From Pelargonium cotyledonis (taxonomy: Eukaryota > Streptophyta > Magnoliopsida > Geraniales > Geraniaceae), in NCBI GenBank assembly GCA_036897625.1, contig JAYMTA010000974.1:1-22659 (forward strand): a stretch of 22,659 bases of DNA. The letters run 5' to 3'. A program made the translations under genes and the position numbers. Shown here in pieces: positions 8,501 to 19,812 of the stretch; the first letter of the stretch is position 1; the number at the start of each line of letters is the position of its first letter. Under the pieces are notes generated by a model. The model did not search any database. It was not told the origin of the DNA and saw only the letters and a list, made by a program, of their open reading frames with translations.

Positions 8501-11500
8501 ATGTAATAGGAGCGAGGGTTCACTTTGTTTCTTTCTTTCCTCCTTTAATTTCTAAAACACAACTATTTGCTCGGATTTGCTTGTTTGCATCTCTACAATT
8601 AACACACTTATTAGCTAGAATTCAGTATTATGTCTTCACGTTCAGTCATTAAATGTGTCATTCATTCATTTATTCCTGTCACTCTTACCATGCAGATAGC
8701 TTTTCACCCTAAATTCCTTGCTTCTCGGGTTGAAAAAGAACGCCGTGCCATACTTTCAGAATTACAGATGATGAATACAATCGAGTATCGTGTCGATTGC
8801 CAGGTATAAACTAAGTATATTCTCCTGACTTTAGCGAGTATATTCATGTTAATTATCATACTACATCTTCTCAGTCTTTCCCCTTTTCCCACAGTTGCTG
8901 CAACATCTGCATTCTGAAAACAAGCTGAGCAGAAGGTTTCCTATTGGATTGGAAGAACAAATTAAGAAATGGGATGCAGATAAAATCAGGAAGTTCCATG
9001 AGCGCTGGTACTTCCCTGCCAATGCAACCTTATTCATTGTGGGGGATATTGATAACATCTCAAAGACAATTGATCAGATTGAAGTATGCCACAATTTCAC
9101 TTATCTGTCATTTTAAGAAACTTGCATGTCTCCAGAATCTCAATTCACAAATCCAGTGCTTTGATTTTAACTAGTTTCTTCCACGCAGGCTGTCTTTGGA
9201 CAGACTGGTCTAGCAAATGAGACAGTCTCTACTCCACCTCCTAATGCATTCAGTGCAATGGCTAGTTTTCTTGTTCCCAAGCTCTCTGGTGGGCTGGCTG
9301 GAAGCTTATCTCAAGACAAATCATCTAATTCTCTAGATCAACCGAGGATCCTTAAAAAGGAAAGACACGCAGTTCGTCCTCCCGTGACACACAATTGGTC
9401 TCTCCCTGGAAGTGGCATTGATGCGAAACCTCCCCAGATATTTCAGCATGAGTTGCTTCAGAATTTCTCAATTAACATGTTCTGCAAGGTACTAAGAATT
9501 TTATGTTTCCTTACCAAACAGTTACCAAGGTATGTTACATTTATAAAGTGCTGCCTGACAAGGTTGCCTTCCTATTCTGCTGCACCTATAAATAGTTCTT
9601 GTGTTTCTCGAAACTTTCTTATTTCTGTAAGTTCAAAGATCAGAACATTGTAATTTCTATCTATGGAATCCAACTTGATAAAAAGAGAAATTTCAAGGTG
9701 CATGCTAGATTTGAAAGCTTGGGTTTTGATAGATGTGTAGAAAAATACCAAGTGTGTCAATGGGTTTGCCTTTTCTTCTCTTCTGTAAGAGAAATGTTAT
9801 AAGAGGAGCTTGAGTTACAGGTGAATTTATGATTAATTTGTTCCCAAGCAGCCTATCAATTACATTCGTTCAGTGACATTAAGCAATCATGGATACCTCC
9901 CATGTTGTTTAGGGAAATGGCTGTGTACTTTATATGGTTAAGATTATGCACATGCTCATTCTGATTTATCATCTGGGCTCAAACTTGAAAAATTAATTAT
10001 CAATTCCTCTTCTTGTACCCCATAAATATGGACGTGATGTAGGACAGAGTAGGAAAACTGAAGCTAAATCAGTCTGGCTCAGGTATTTATGGATACAACA
10101 GCTAGACACTTGGGAACTTAATAATGATACATGGGGGTGGTTTAAGGGGCAAAGTTTGGGAACTTTTAACCAATATAAGGTTTTGATTGTGTTTTGGATG
10201 TAGCATTGGCTGGATTGTAACAGAAAATGGAAAGTGAAGAAACCATTAAGAATATAATGTGATGCCTAAAAATACTCTGAAGAAGAGATGTTTCACACCT
10301 CTACAAGGTCACTTAACTCCAAACATTTCTCTGCTTGGGTTCCCACTGCCTAATAGTTAAATTTTGCGGCCAATCTAGTTTTGTCATTTAGCTAAAGGTG
10401 TTTAAAGGCCGAATCAAAAGATTCTTAGACCCATTTACTCACTAGACTAGTCAAGACTTGTACCCAGTAGCCTTAGCTCAGCACTCCCTCAAAATAGAGA
10501 AACCGATATATTCCGTTAATTACCAGAAGTACTAAATGTTCTCAGTACACATTAATTAGACCCCTATTACCGATTAGTAGAGTGAGGAAACATGTAACTC
10601 TGGCAGTTCTTTATGAGCCCCATGAACACCACGGGACTTACTTTTTTTTTCTATTTTTCTCAGTCTTTTGGTGATATACCTCTATTTATTTTTGACAATT
10701 CAATTTCGTTACCAATTTTGGAGCTTTGTGTTGTGATTTTGCTGCAGGTTCCTGTGAATAAGGTTCAGACATATGGTGACTTGCGAAATGTTTTGATGAA
10801 GAGGATATTCCTTTCTGCATTGCATTTCCGGATTAACACAAGATACAAGGTGCGTTTTATTTGTCCTTACAGTTCCCGTCTTTTGGCATGCATATGTCTA
10901 TTGTAAGTTGAGATCATTGCCATATTTTCAATTGATTAAATGCCTAATTTCCATTACCGGGGTTTTCCTAAGGAGTTGAGTTATTGGGTATGCTAGAAAG
11001 AAAGTAAAGTGCAAATATCTGTAGTGTTGACCAGTGTAAGAAAACGATTCAGCAGGAGAAAAAAATATGATCAACTAGGGTTAATGAGTTTGTGTTACAA
11101 AAATAGTGAACTTTCAACCGATCTTTTGTGTTGATAGTTTTTATATCTAAAAATTGGGTTTTTCATTCATGTAGTTTTCTTGGTGAAGTCATCTTGAGTG
11201 ATAGTCAACTGGAAATTGATTCCATCTATGGGCTCTCAGGCCTACTTCGCTGTACATGATTAAGTTTTTGGACTTCCAAAATGGATTATTTTTAGAATGA
11301 TAAACTGTTGATTGTTCTCCATGTGACTGTGTGTTCGGATCATGATTTAGTTTGTTGTTGTAATTTACTGGAACTGCAATGTATCATTTAAAGTCTGTTG
11401 AACTAATTCAATTAAATTTTCAGAGTTCAAATCCACCATTCACTTCAGTTGAACTGGATCATAGTGATTCCGGTAGGGAGGGGTGCACTGTCACTACACT

Positions 11501-14500
11501 TACTGTAACTGCGGAACCCAAGAATTGGTATGGTGCTATTAAAGTGGCTGTTCAAGAGGTTTGTACCTTTTGCTCTTTGACCTTCTTCATTAACATCATC
11601 AACATGGTTTTAGGTCATTGTTTATGGCACTTTAAGTGCCACATTGTCTCTGATTTCAGCCTTGGTTTGCCATCAAACATTATCAATTACTACCTTGATG
11701 TTTCAAGATTTTGGCTTTAATAAGCATGATTTTACCCATTTACCTGAAGTTGTTGGGAGAGGGAAAATGTGTGGCTAAATTCTTTTGTTTGGTACAGGTC
11801 AGAAGGTTGAAGGAGTTTGGTGTCACCAAAGGTGAATTAACTCGATATATGGATGCACTATTGAAAGACAGTGAGCACCTAGCAGCTATGATTGACAACA
11901 TTGCATCTGTTGACAATCTGGATTTCATTATGGAGAGTGACGCGCTGGGCCACACAGTGATGGATCAAAGACAAGGTCATGGGAGTCTGGTTGCTGTGAC
12001 TGGGACAGTTACCCTTGAAGAAGTAATTCTCTTTCATAATGATCCTACAATTGGCAGCTATTGAGCCTCATACATTTTAGCTTTTCATATGCATGGTCCA
12101 TAGATGGAATAGCAAAGTTTCATTTGGTCCATAGTAGAGAACCATTATCTATAAGAGTATAAGACTATAACTACTTACATTGCAAGAGACTGACTCAGTA
12201 AAAGAGACCAACATATTAAGTCAATCATATCACCGTGTTCTAATATAAGTTTATAATTTTAAGGCCCATGTAATAGGTAACTTTATGATTTTCAACTCCT
12301 CTAAATTTTCTTCTGCCTTTCGATTGTATTTGGGTTGAGGTAAATTCCCTTTTTCTCAATATTTCTTGTTAACCAGGTTCTTTTTTAATATGATTATGTT
12401 GTTTCATCAGCATCATTCAAAGGAGAATGCAAACAAACCCTTCTCCTTGGTTTGTTTGAGTTACTATTAATTTAATGACAGATCTTATCCCATTACAGTA
12501 ATTTCTGAGATATCTTACATTTGCACGTTATCGTTGTAAACTCCTATTTACATTGCATATTATCTCCTTGGTGAAGTAACCAAATGAGTAAAACCTTATT
12601 TTGTTTAAATAAATTTTAAACATTGAAGTGAAGGAAAATATTATAGTTTAAAAGGACCGTGTGCTTATTAGTGGGATAGGAAAAAACTAGGGTTGACATG
12701 TAGCCTAGTATACCTAGGGTTTTATCAACTCCACAGTTTTCCATCTTGTATTCTATTACGTTGATCAATGCTTATGAGAAAAAAAAATTGTTTCATATGT
12801 TTTTTTGTAGGTCAATTCTGTTGGTGCTGAGGTGTTAGAGTTTATCTCTGATTTTGCAAAACCTACGGCACCTCTTCCTGCAGCAATTGTTGCATGTGTT
12901 CCGAAGAAAGTGCATATTGATGGAGTAGGTGAAACCGAGTTCAAGATATCTCCAAGTGAAATTACAGATGCTATAAAGGCAGGTTTGCAGGAACCAATTG
13001 AGGCTGAGGCAGAGGTATACCTTTTCACTTTGCTGTCTTTTTGAATTGTGATAGCTTGGTGTATCTGTGAAATACATTTCTGAATTTGTTTCTTTTGCTC
13101 TCTTTGTGCAGCTTGAGGTACCAAAAGAGTTGATATCTCCATCACAGTTGCAGGAGTTGAAATTGCAATGCCAGCCATCCTTTATTACAAAAGTGCATGA
13201 CATAGAAACAGGGATCACTCAGCATCGTCTATCAAATGGAATTCCTGTAAATTACAAGGTATATTGCATGTTTTGCTAAGCAAATTTATACCTAATATGT
13301 ACCACAACCCCTTTCCATTCATTGAGGCCACGGAGGTGGCATGTCTTTTTATAATGTTCATGGATTTCCACTTAGTTGCATGGTCGTGGAGTAAATATGG
13401 GGTTAAACTTTTGTCAGTAATATGTTATACAAATGAATCTCATCTCTCTCAGGAATTTCAAAATTATGGAACCCAGGTTATAATGACAGTGTTTTCTTTT
13501 CTCTCTGATGCTCTTTTTATTCTTGTTACTTGTTAGCCATTTTATCTCCTTCTGCACCCTCCCCTTTTCATATTAGTATCAGTTCTTAACATGAATTTTG
13601 AGATAGATTGCAGCTTGGAGAGCTGAGATCAAAATCTTTAATTGCTCTTACTTCATTATTTACCATCAATGCCTCGTTAATATATTTTGATGTCCCATGT
13701 GGTTATTTATACACAACAGTAAAAAAGATACTTGAAGTCATGCCATCATTTTTTAATATTAATATATTTCTTGAAACTTATTTTTCCTCTATCACCTGTT
13801 GATGTGGACATATTTGTGGGTGATTGTGAATATAACTCACCATTCTTTCATTTTTGATGACCAGATTCAAAGAAGTGAAGCACGCGCTGGTGTAATGCGG
13901 CTTATAGTTGGTGGAGGACGGGCAGCTGAAGGTTCTGATTCAAAAGGAGCTGTTGTTGTAGGAGTTAGAACTCTCAGTGAGGGAGGTCGTGTTGGTAACT
14001 TTTCAAGAGAGCAGGTAAGTAATAACATTTATCATCTCTTATGATTTTATACTTGTATAATTAACCAATTATTCTGATGAAGATTCTGGTATATGTTTAT
14101 TGAGTATGTTAGCTTATATTAATTGGTCACTGGCAGAGCTATGATCATGCATGTGTGAGCTTGAATAATTTGTTATTGATAATCAGTGATACAAACAAAC
14201 TCAAATTATTTGGTCTCCAACAAAAATTCGACAGTTCCAAACAATGGTGAAAAGTATAAGAGCAGCAATGCAGCACTTGTTTGTTGTTACTATAAAATGT
14301 ATTTATATATATTTAGTCTGACGGAAAAGATATCACAAGGTTTTTTGGGAAATGCACACATCCAGCAAAACATGTACCTGGTTTCGAATTTATGCAGTGA
14401 GGTACTTGAAATTAACCTATCAAAAAATGTGTTCTATTTCTATAATTTTGGGCTAAATCAAGATAAGGTGAGTTTTGAGGAACAACCAGCTATACTTGTC

Positions 14501-17500
14501 TTCATTATTTTTAAAATGCATATTGGCTTCTGTTTAAAGCATGACGGTGTGGTATTATTATTTTCAATTATGCTGCATCCTGTGAGTAACCTTATGTTTA
14601 TTGCCTTTTTTTGTAGGACACATCTTTACATAGTGATGAAGTCACTAAATCCCTCTGTTATTATCATCTATTAGTATTTTTTTATACTGTGGAATGTAAT
14701 TATAGTTTTGAGAACTTTTCTCATTGAGTGTAGCTCCTCTTTCCTGTTATTCCACTGGTTGGTTATGCTGTCTCAAATGTCTTATGTGCTTCAGGTAGAA
14801 CTTTTCTGTGTGAATCACCTGATCAATTGCTCTTTGGAGTCCACTGAGGAATTTATTTGTATGGAGTTCCGTTTTACTCTAAGAGATAATGGGATGCGTG
14901 CAGCTTTCCAGTTACTTCATATGGTACTTGAGGTAACCCATTGGGCATTTCAAGCTGACTCTCCTATCCATAAATAACACAGAGCGGCCACTATATATTT
15001 AGATCTTGCATACACAATGATACCCAGTGTGCCTTATCTTTATAAACACCTTATCATGAATTCCTGCATATTACCTTTTAGTACCCACCTTATTTATTAT
15101 ATCGTATGTGTAATGCTGGTTGCTGATTTGCAGCATAGTGTCTGGTTGGATGATGCATTTGACAGAGCATGCCAGTTATATTTGTCACATTACCGATCCA
15201 TTCCCAAAAGCTTAGAGCGCTCAACTGCTCACAAACTCATGTTAGCAATGCTGAATGAAGATGAGAGATTTGTTGAACCCACACCAAGCTCGTTACAGAA
15301 TTTAACTTTGCAATCTGTAAAAGATGCGGTCATGAATCAATTTGTGGCAGATAACATGGAGGTGTGTAACCACATAATTTAAACTGTATTATTTTATTTG
15401 TGAATATCACATTAGAGCACAATTTTTCTAATCTATTGAAGATTGCTTATGCATAACTTTCCAGGTCAGTATTGTTGGGGATTTCACTGAGGAGGAAGTT
15501 GAGTCCTGTATTGTTGACTACCTTGGTACTATCAGAGCAATAAGAGACTCTGAAGGAGAGCAAGAATTTAGCCCAATTGTGTTCCGACCATCCCCATCTA
15601 ATTTGCGGTTCCAACAAGTAAAGCTTCTTTGTTCATTACATTTATTTCTTCATGTTATTGGAACCATGACTGAAAGGCATCATTCTGTGTTTGACCGTGT
15701 CTTCCAGTGTGATTTCTCTTGAGTATTGTATGTAACACTAACAGGCTTGAACTTGTTACATCAAATGTCAAACCATAAGTCTACTCATATATATGGCTAT
15801 GAACAGGTCTTCTTGAAGGACACCGACGAGAGAGCATGTGCATATATTGCAGGCCCTGCTCCAAATCGCTGGGGCCTTACAGTCGAAGAAGACTTATTTA
15901 AATCTATTCCAGCTCTAGCTTCCAATGGTGAGTGTGCTCATTATTTCATGAACTAAGTACTGCAGTTGCATCCTTAATTTTTGTCACATAGATTTTGGCA
16001 CACGTGGGAGCTTTAAAGATTGGGTTCTATGAAGAGTTCAATATTTAATGAGGACTGATTTTGTGGCTAGTCCAGGCACAAGATTTCCCACCAATGTGGG
16101 ATCTGGGAAAGGTTCATTTATATATGCAGCCTTACTCCTGCTTTTGTGGAGAAACTGTTTCCCTTACTTAAACCCATGACCTCTAAGGTCAGTAATGTGC
16201 AAACAGCAAAGTAGAAACATCAGCATCCAACTGTTGGGTATTGAAGAGATACATTGAGATACTCAAATAAAAATATGAAAAGATCATCATTCTTGAGAAA
16301 AAAATTGGCCCCAACTTTTAAATGATGAAGTAAATGAATTCTTTGTCCTGTTTACTGAAGAAAAATGTTGCAAAATATTATCTGATTCCATGCCTTGGAC
16401 ATACTGTTGGTTGTTGCTTCTTGAACTCTGTATTTTATTAAGATATTCCAGTCGTTATGTTCCTTAGATAAAATATCAAGCTCTATATATGTACTATTTA
16501 TGTTTTAACTAAGGACGGCTTGCAGATGAAGAATCATTCATAGGGGAGAACGATGTCAGGGAGAATCGGCAAAGAAAGCTTCGCAGCCATCCCCTTTTCT
16601 TTGGAATTACGATGGGACTTTTGGCAGAGATTATAAATTCTAGGTAATTCTACCTGTGCAACTGCTATAAGAGGCATGACAACCTGGAAATACAAATTTT
16701 CTAGAACTCTTATTTGAATACTTACATACTATAGCTTAATAGCAGTTTTCATCACCACGTGCAACTCTAGTAATATTATAGCTCAGCAGCAACATTCACC
16801 AACATGCACAAATCTGGTTGTAATTTTGTTGTTTATTGCTTTCTGCATCTGTCTTTATCACGGCACTTAGTATGCTATGTACTGAAATTATACTAGTTAA
16901 GAGTCTCACCAGGTGTATCTGTCCCAAAAGAAAAATGTTGCATGGATGCAATGTATGTTTTCATAGTGTTTCTAGCACTTGCTATGAAACAGTGTTTTGA
17001 CATTAAAAAACTGAAAATTAAAGAAACCATATGCTATTCTGAAATTTCATTGTTCTGATGTCTTCTGATCATGATAAGCTCATGCAATAATGGAATTTGT
17101 AGTCCCATTTCACAACTACACACCTGGATACTGAGGGCAGTTGCACTAATATCTTGACAGGCATTTGAACCTTGTTGATGTCTATACGTTCCCTGGTTCT
17201 CATTATTTACCTGTTATTGTTTAACTGACAATCATTTAACCTTAAAGAGGTTTATTCATTATTACTAAAGCTGTCTCTACTGTCCTACTCAGGCTTTTTA
17301 CTACTGTAAGGGATTCTCTTGGATTGACATATGACGTGTCATTTGAATTAAACCTCTTCGATAGACTTCAGCTCGGATGGTATGTGATATCCGTAACATC
17401 AACTCCAGCTAAGGTGCGGTTCTACTTCCAACTCCATTTATCTTGATATGATACTCATTTATGTTCTACTCATTTCTTCATCACTTTGGTTCTAAACGTC

Positions 17501-18719
17501 CAGGTAGAAACAGCTGTTAATGCATGCAAGAATGTGCTTAGAGGATTACATACCAGCAAGATTGCCCAAAGAGAGTTGGACAGGGTTAGTTGAGATACAG
17601 CTATGGGATTACTTTTATTTACAATTTTAAGTATCATCTATGGATCAGACTGGTGAAGCGTGATTAGTGGTTTTAAAATCGATTGGTGACTTGGAATTTT
17701 TTTTCCCTATCATTGTGGGTTATGAGCAGATACTTATCTTCTGAAAAAGAAAAATAAAAATTGTGAACATATATGATATATAGCAAACTCTCTCTGTAGT
17801 TGGGTGTGGAGTGAAAGGGTGTCAACAGACTGTTAGTATTTTGTACTCAATGTATCCTTTGCCAATTGCAGGCAAAACGAACCCTTCTGATGAGACATGA
17901 AGCTGAAATCAAGTCAAATGCCTATTGGCTTGGACTGTTAGCCCACTTGCAAGCTTCTTCTGTTCCAAGGAAGGTAGATGCAAAATTCTGAAGCCTAGCC
18001 TTCCCTTATAGAGTTTATTTTGTTATATTTGTTGGAAACAAGCATATATAATGTTCTAATTTTTATATTTGTGGGCTCAGGATCTGTCATGCATTAAAGA
18101 TCTTACATCATTATATGAAGAAGCCACTATTGAGGACATATACCTTGCATATGATCAGTTAAAAGTGGACGAGAATTCTTTGTATTCATGTATCGGTATA
18201 GCTGGGGCTCAGGCTGGTGAAGAAATTATTGGTAAGGAGATCTTTTGTACCGTGTTGAAATTTAGTGAATCTAGTTGTCTTGAGACTAATGTGAATCAGA
18301 ACTAATTTAGGATTTGCTGTTGTATCTTTGAACCAAATATGATTTCTATTGCATGAGTGGTTTACTTCACTCAAGAATTAGTCATAAGAAAATGTGAATT
18401 TCTTTTCATCATTCCTTTAGTCTCCAAATATGATGCATCGTTTCAATGCCATTGTCACAATTTGTGGCTTTAAACTGCTATATTTTCTCGGTTCCATATT
18501 ACCTACTGTTCATTCATCATGTTTTATGTACTCTTTGTTAAATGAGCTCCTGATATGAATTGTACTTCAAGCATTTTATTCTTTACCTCATTAACATACT
18601 CTTCCGATTTCCATTGTTGCTTTGCAGTTAACGTAGAAGAGGAAGAATCAGTTGAGGGCTTGCAGGGAGTTATCCCGATGGGGCGTGGTTTATCTACAAT
18701 GACGCGGCCAACAACCTGA
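5563..18719 (+). CDS. SPP: Chloroplast stromal processing peptidase (SPP), M16 zinc metalloprotease
   Basis: SPP cleaves transit peptides from precursors entering the chloroplast stroma. Predicted exons: 5563-5729, 6274-6517, 7260-7501, 7861-8059, 8358-8405, 8696-8803, 8895-9083, 9189-9488, 10748-10849, 11424-11558, 11798-12022, 12811-13014, 13112-13258, 13865-14014, 14795-14932, 15134-15361, 15465-15617, 15807-15927, 16526-16643, 17293-17413, 17504-17584, 17872-17973, 18081-18231, 18628-18719. All introns are GT-AG and the frame stays open for 1254 codons to TGA. Residues 1 to about 135 are Ser/Arg-rich and fit a transit peptide. The M16 domain starts near LKNGL (201). HMIEH (241-245) and E322 form the zinc site. 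The second half (from about 755) lacks HxxEH, as expected. R1079 and Y1086 in RDSLGLTY match the conserved M16 Arg/Tyr pair. The protein ends in MTRPTT, like Arabidopsis SPP as I recall it. Identity is very secure; the exon 2 acceptor is the least certain junction. Confidence 0.96.
7861..8803 (+). other. SPP exons 4-6: catalytic zinc site
   Basis: Exon 4 (7861-8059) carries HMIEH at 7928-7942, the inverted zinc motif of M16 peptidases: two His ligands and the catalytic Glu. Exon 6 (8696-8803) carries the distal Glu ligand in ILSEL at 8759-8761. Exactly 76 residues separate the last His from this Glu, the family's HxxEH-X76-E spacing. Exon 5 is only 48 bp. All key residues are present, so the gene should encode an active enzyme. 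Confidence 0.93.
9489..10747 (+). other. SPP intron 8, longest intron (1259 bp)
   Basis: Bounded by gtacta and gctgcag, between the codons of NMFCK and VPVNKV. I see no exon, RNA gene or recognisable transposon in it. Other SPP introns over 500 bp (1, 2, 9, 11, 13, 14, 18, 19) likewise look like plain AT/T-rich intron DNA, except intron 18, which holds a SINE. Confidence 0.75.
16062..16220 (-). mobile_element. Au-type SINE, antisense in SPP intron 18
   Basis: Read on the minus strand, it has a tRNA-like pol III B box (gggtttaagta, plus positions 16165-16175) after an aggtcatgggttt segment. Then come gaaacagtttct, gcaggagtaaggctgca, ctttcccagatccca, a ggtggga hairpin arm, and cttgtgcctggactagcc. 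This order matches the Au SINE family of plants as I know it (GGTTCGAG, GAAACAGCCTCT, GCAGGGTAAGGCTGC, CTTCCCCGGACCC, GTGCACCGGGCTGCC). The many differences from that pattern imply an old copy. The 5' end with the A box is not clear, so the right boundary is approximate, and no target duplication was confirmed. Confidence 0.75.
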
Positions 18720-19325
18720 GCTTCCTGGATCACACTCTTGGTAAAAAGATATTTAACCATAAAGGTATTTTTTGTTGATATTTAACTATAAATTGTTTTA
18801 GATCAGGACATCCAATGTTTGGCTTGTTTAGTACATAGTGGACTTAAATTTTCAGTAGAGATATACCAGTCAAACAGTACTGATATGCTTGTGCAGACCT
18901 AATACAGATGAAATCAGACAACACATCTAACATATTATGATTGGAAGAGTTCCAATATAATTTGTTTCCTTCATGTTTCTTCGGTATCTAAGACTTCGAA
19001 CGAAGGTCATGTTCTCATGGTCTTTTTGCATCTGTCTAATAGGCAAGCTTTTGGAGAAGGAATGGGTCAGTGAGCATTTCTTGCCCAAGTAAACTGGAGC
19101 TTGCAGTTTCAAGTGTTGCAGCCGAGCAAGAATTCTGTAGAGCTATTGGGTGCATCTGTGCTTGGACTGAAATCCCAAGTGTTAAACTTCCCGTAAAGAT
19201 TTGTGATTGATGACCCTAATTCATTACCATCGTCTCTATTCCATTTCCTCTTAAGTTATAATAGTTGGTTCGAAACCACTTGCGTGGTTTTGCTGTAGCA
19301 ATAAAATAGCGATAATTTTAATTCT
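18720..19325 (+). other. SPP 3' untranslated region (predicted)
   Basis: Non-coding sequence after the TGA at 18717-18719, up to shortly beyond the AATAAA signal. Bases 18741-19042 have a GT donor (ggtaaaaaga) and a pyrimidine-rich acceptor ending ctaatag, so a 3' UTR intron is possible. The donor would lie only 21 nt after the stop, too close to be expected to trigger nonsense-mediated decay. The true 3' end is not visible from sequence. Confidence 0.5.
19300..19305 (+). terminator. Candidate polyadenylation signal AATAAA for SPP
   Basis: A canonical near-upstream element AATAAA lies 580 nt after the SPP stop, followed by T-rich sequence. It is the only clear canonical signal noted in the plus-strand tail, though plant genes often use degenerate signals. 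Confidence 0.5.
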
Positions 19326-19391
19326 TGTTACTGGAAATGCATAAGAGCCATTAATTCAAATGTTACAATAATCTTGATCTTCTGAAAATTG

Positions 19392-19472
19392 AAAAATATA
19401 GTATCCAATATGCTATGTGTTTTATGAACAAAAAAACAAAAATATAGTATCCAATATGCTATGTGTTTTATG
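19392..19472 (+). repeat. Tandem duplication, two identical 35-bp copies
   Basis: Copies at 19392-19426 and 19438-19472 are identical by eye; both contain tagtatccaatatgctatgt. The 11-bp A-rich spacer gives a 46-bp period. It lies between the two convergent genes just past the SPP poly(A) signal, and identity of the copies suggests a recent duplication. Confidence 0.9.
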
Positions 19473-19812
19473 CAATGTGACCTCCATACCAAAACTCCAT
19501 TAAAATCCAGACTCAATGCAAACAATGAACATTTGTTGTGCAACTCAAATGAGTAAACTACATTCCACCATATGATGTATATATATAATTAGACGACGCG
19601 CCGCATCATATCATGTCACATCACATCACAGGTCTTAGAGACAGTACATCCATCAATCAAATAGGAGGAGAGAGGGGCAGAGGTTAGATAACATGTTAGA
19701 TCAGAGCCCACCTATCTCAAAAGACCCCAAACATAATTGTATGACAAGAAACCTTCAAATTCAATACTTATGGGTAACAAGCAACCTCACAATTGGCCTT
19801 GTCTCCCACTTC
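19473..19812. other. Convergent intergenic space / 3' UTR of the minus-strand gene
   Basis: No coding sequence is supported. It should contain the 3' UTR of the minus-strand gene, whose stop is at 19813-19815, but no canonical AATAAA was found on that strand. A short catatcatgtcacatcacat repeat-like stretch lies at about 19606-19629. Confidence 0.5.

Noticed and set aside
14186-14674. Open frame of 162 codons within SPP intron 14
   Set aside because: Low-complexity hydrophobic translation of intron DNA with no family resemblance. The SPP reading frame is complete without it.
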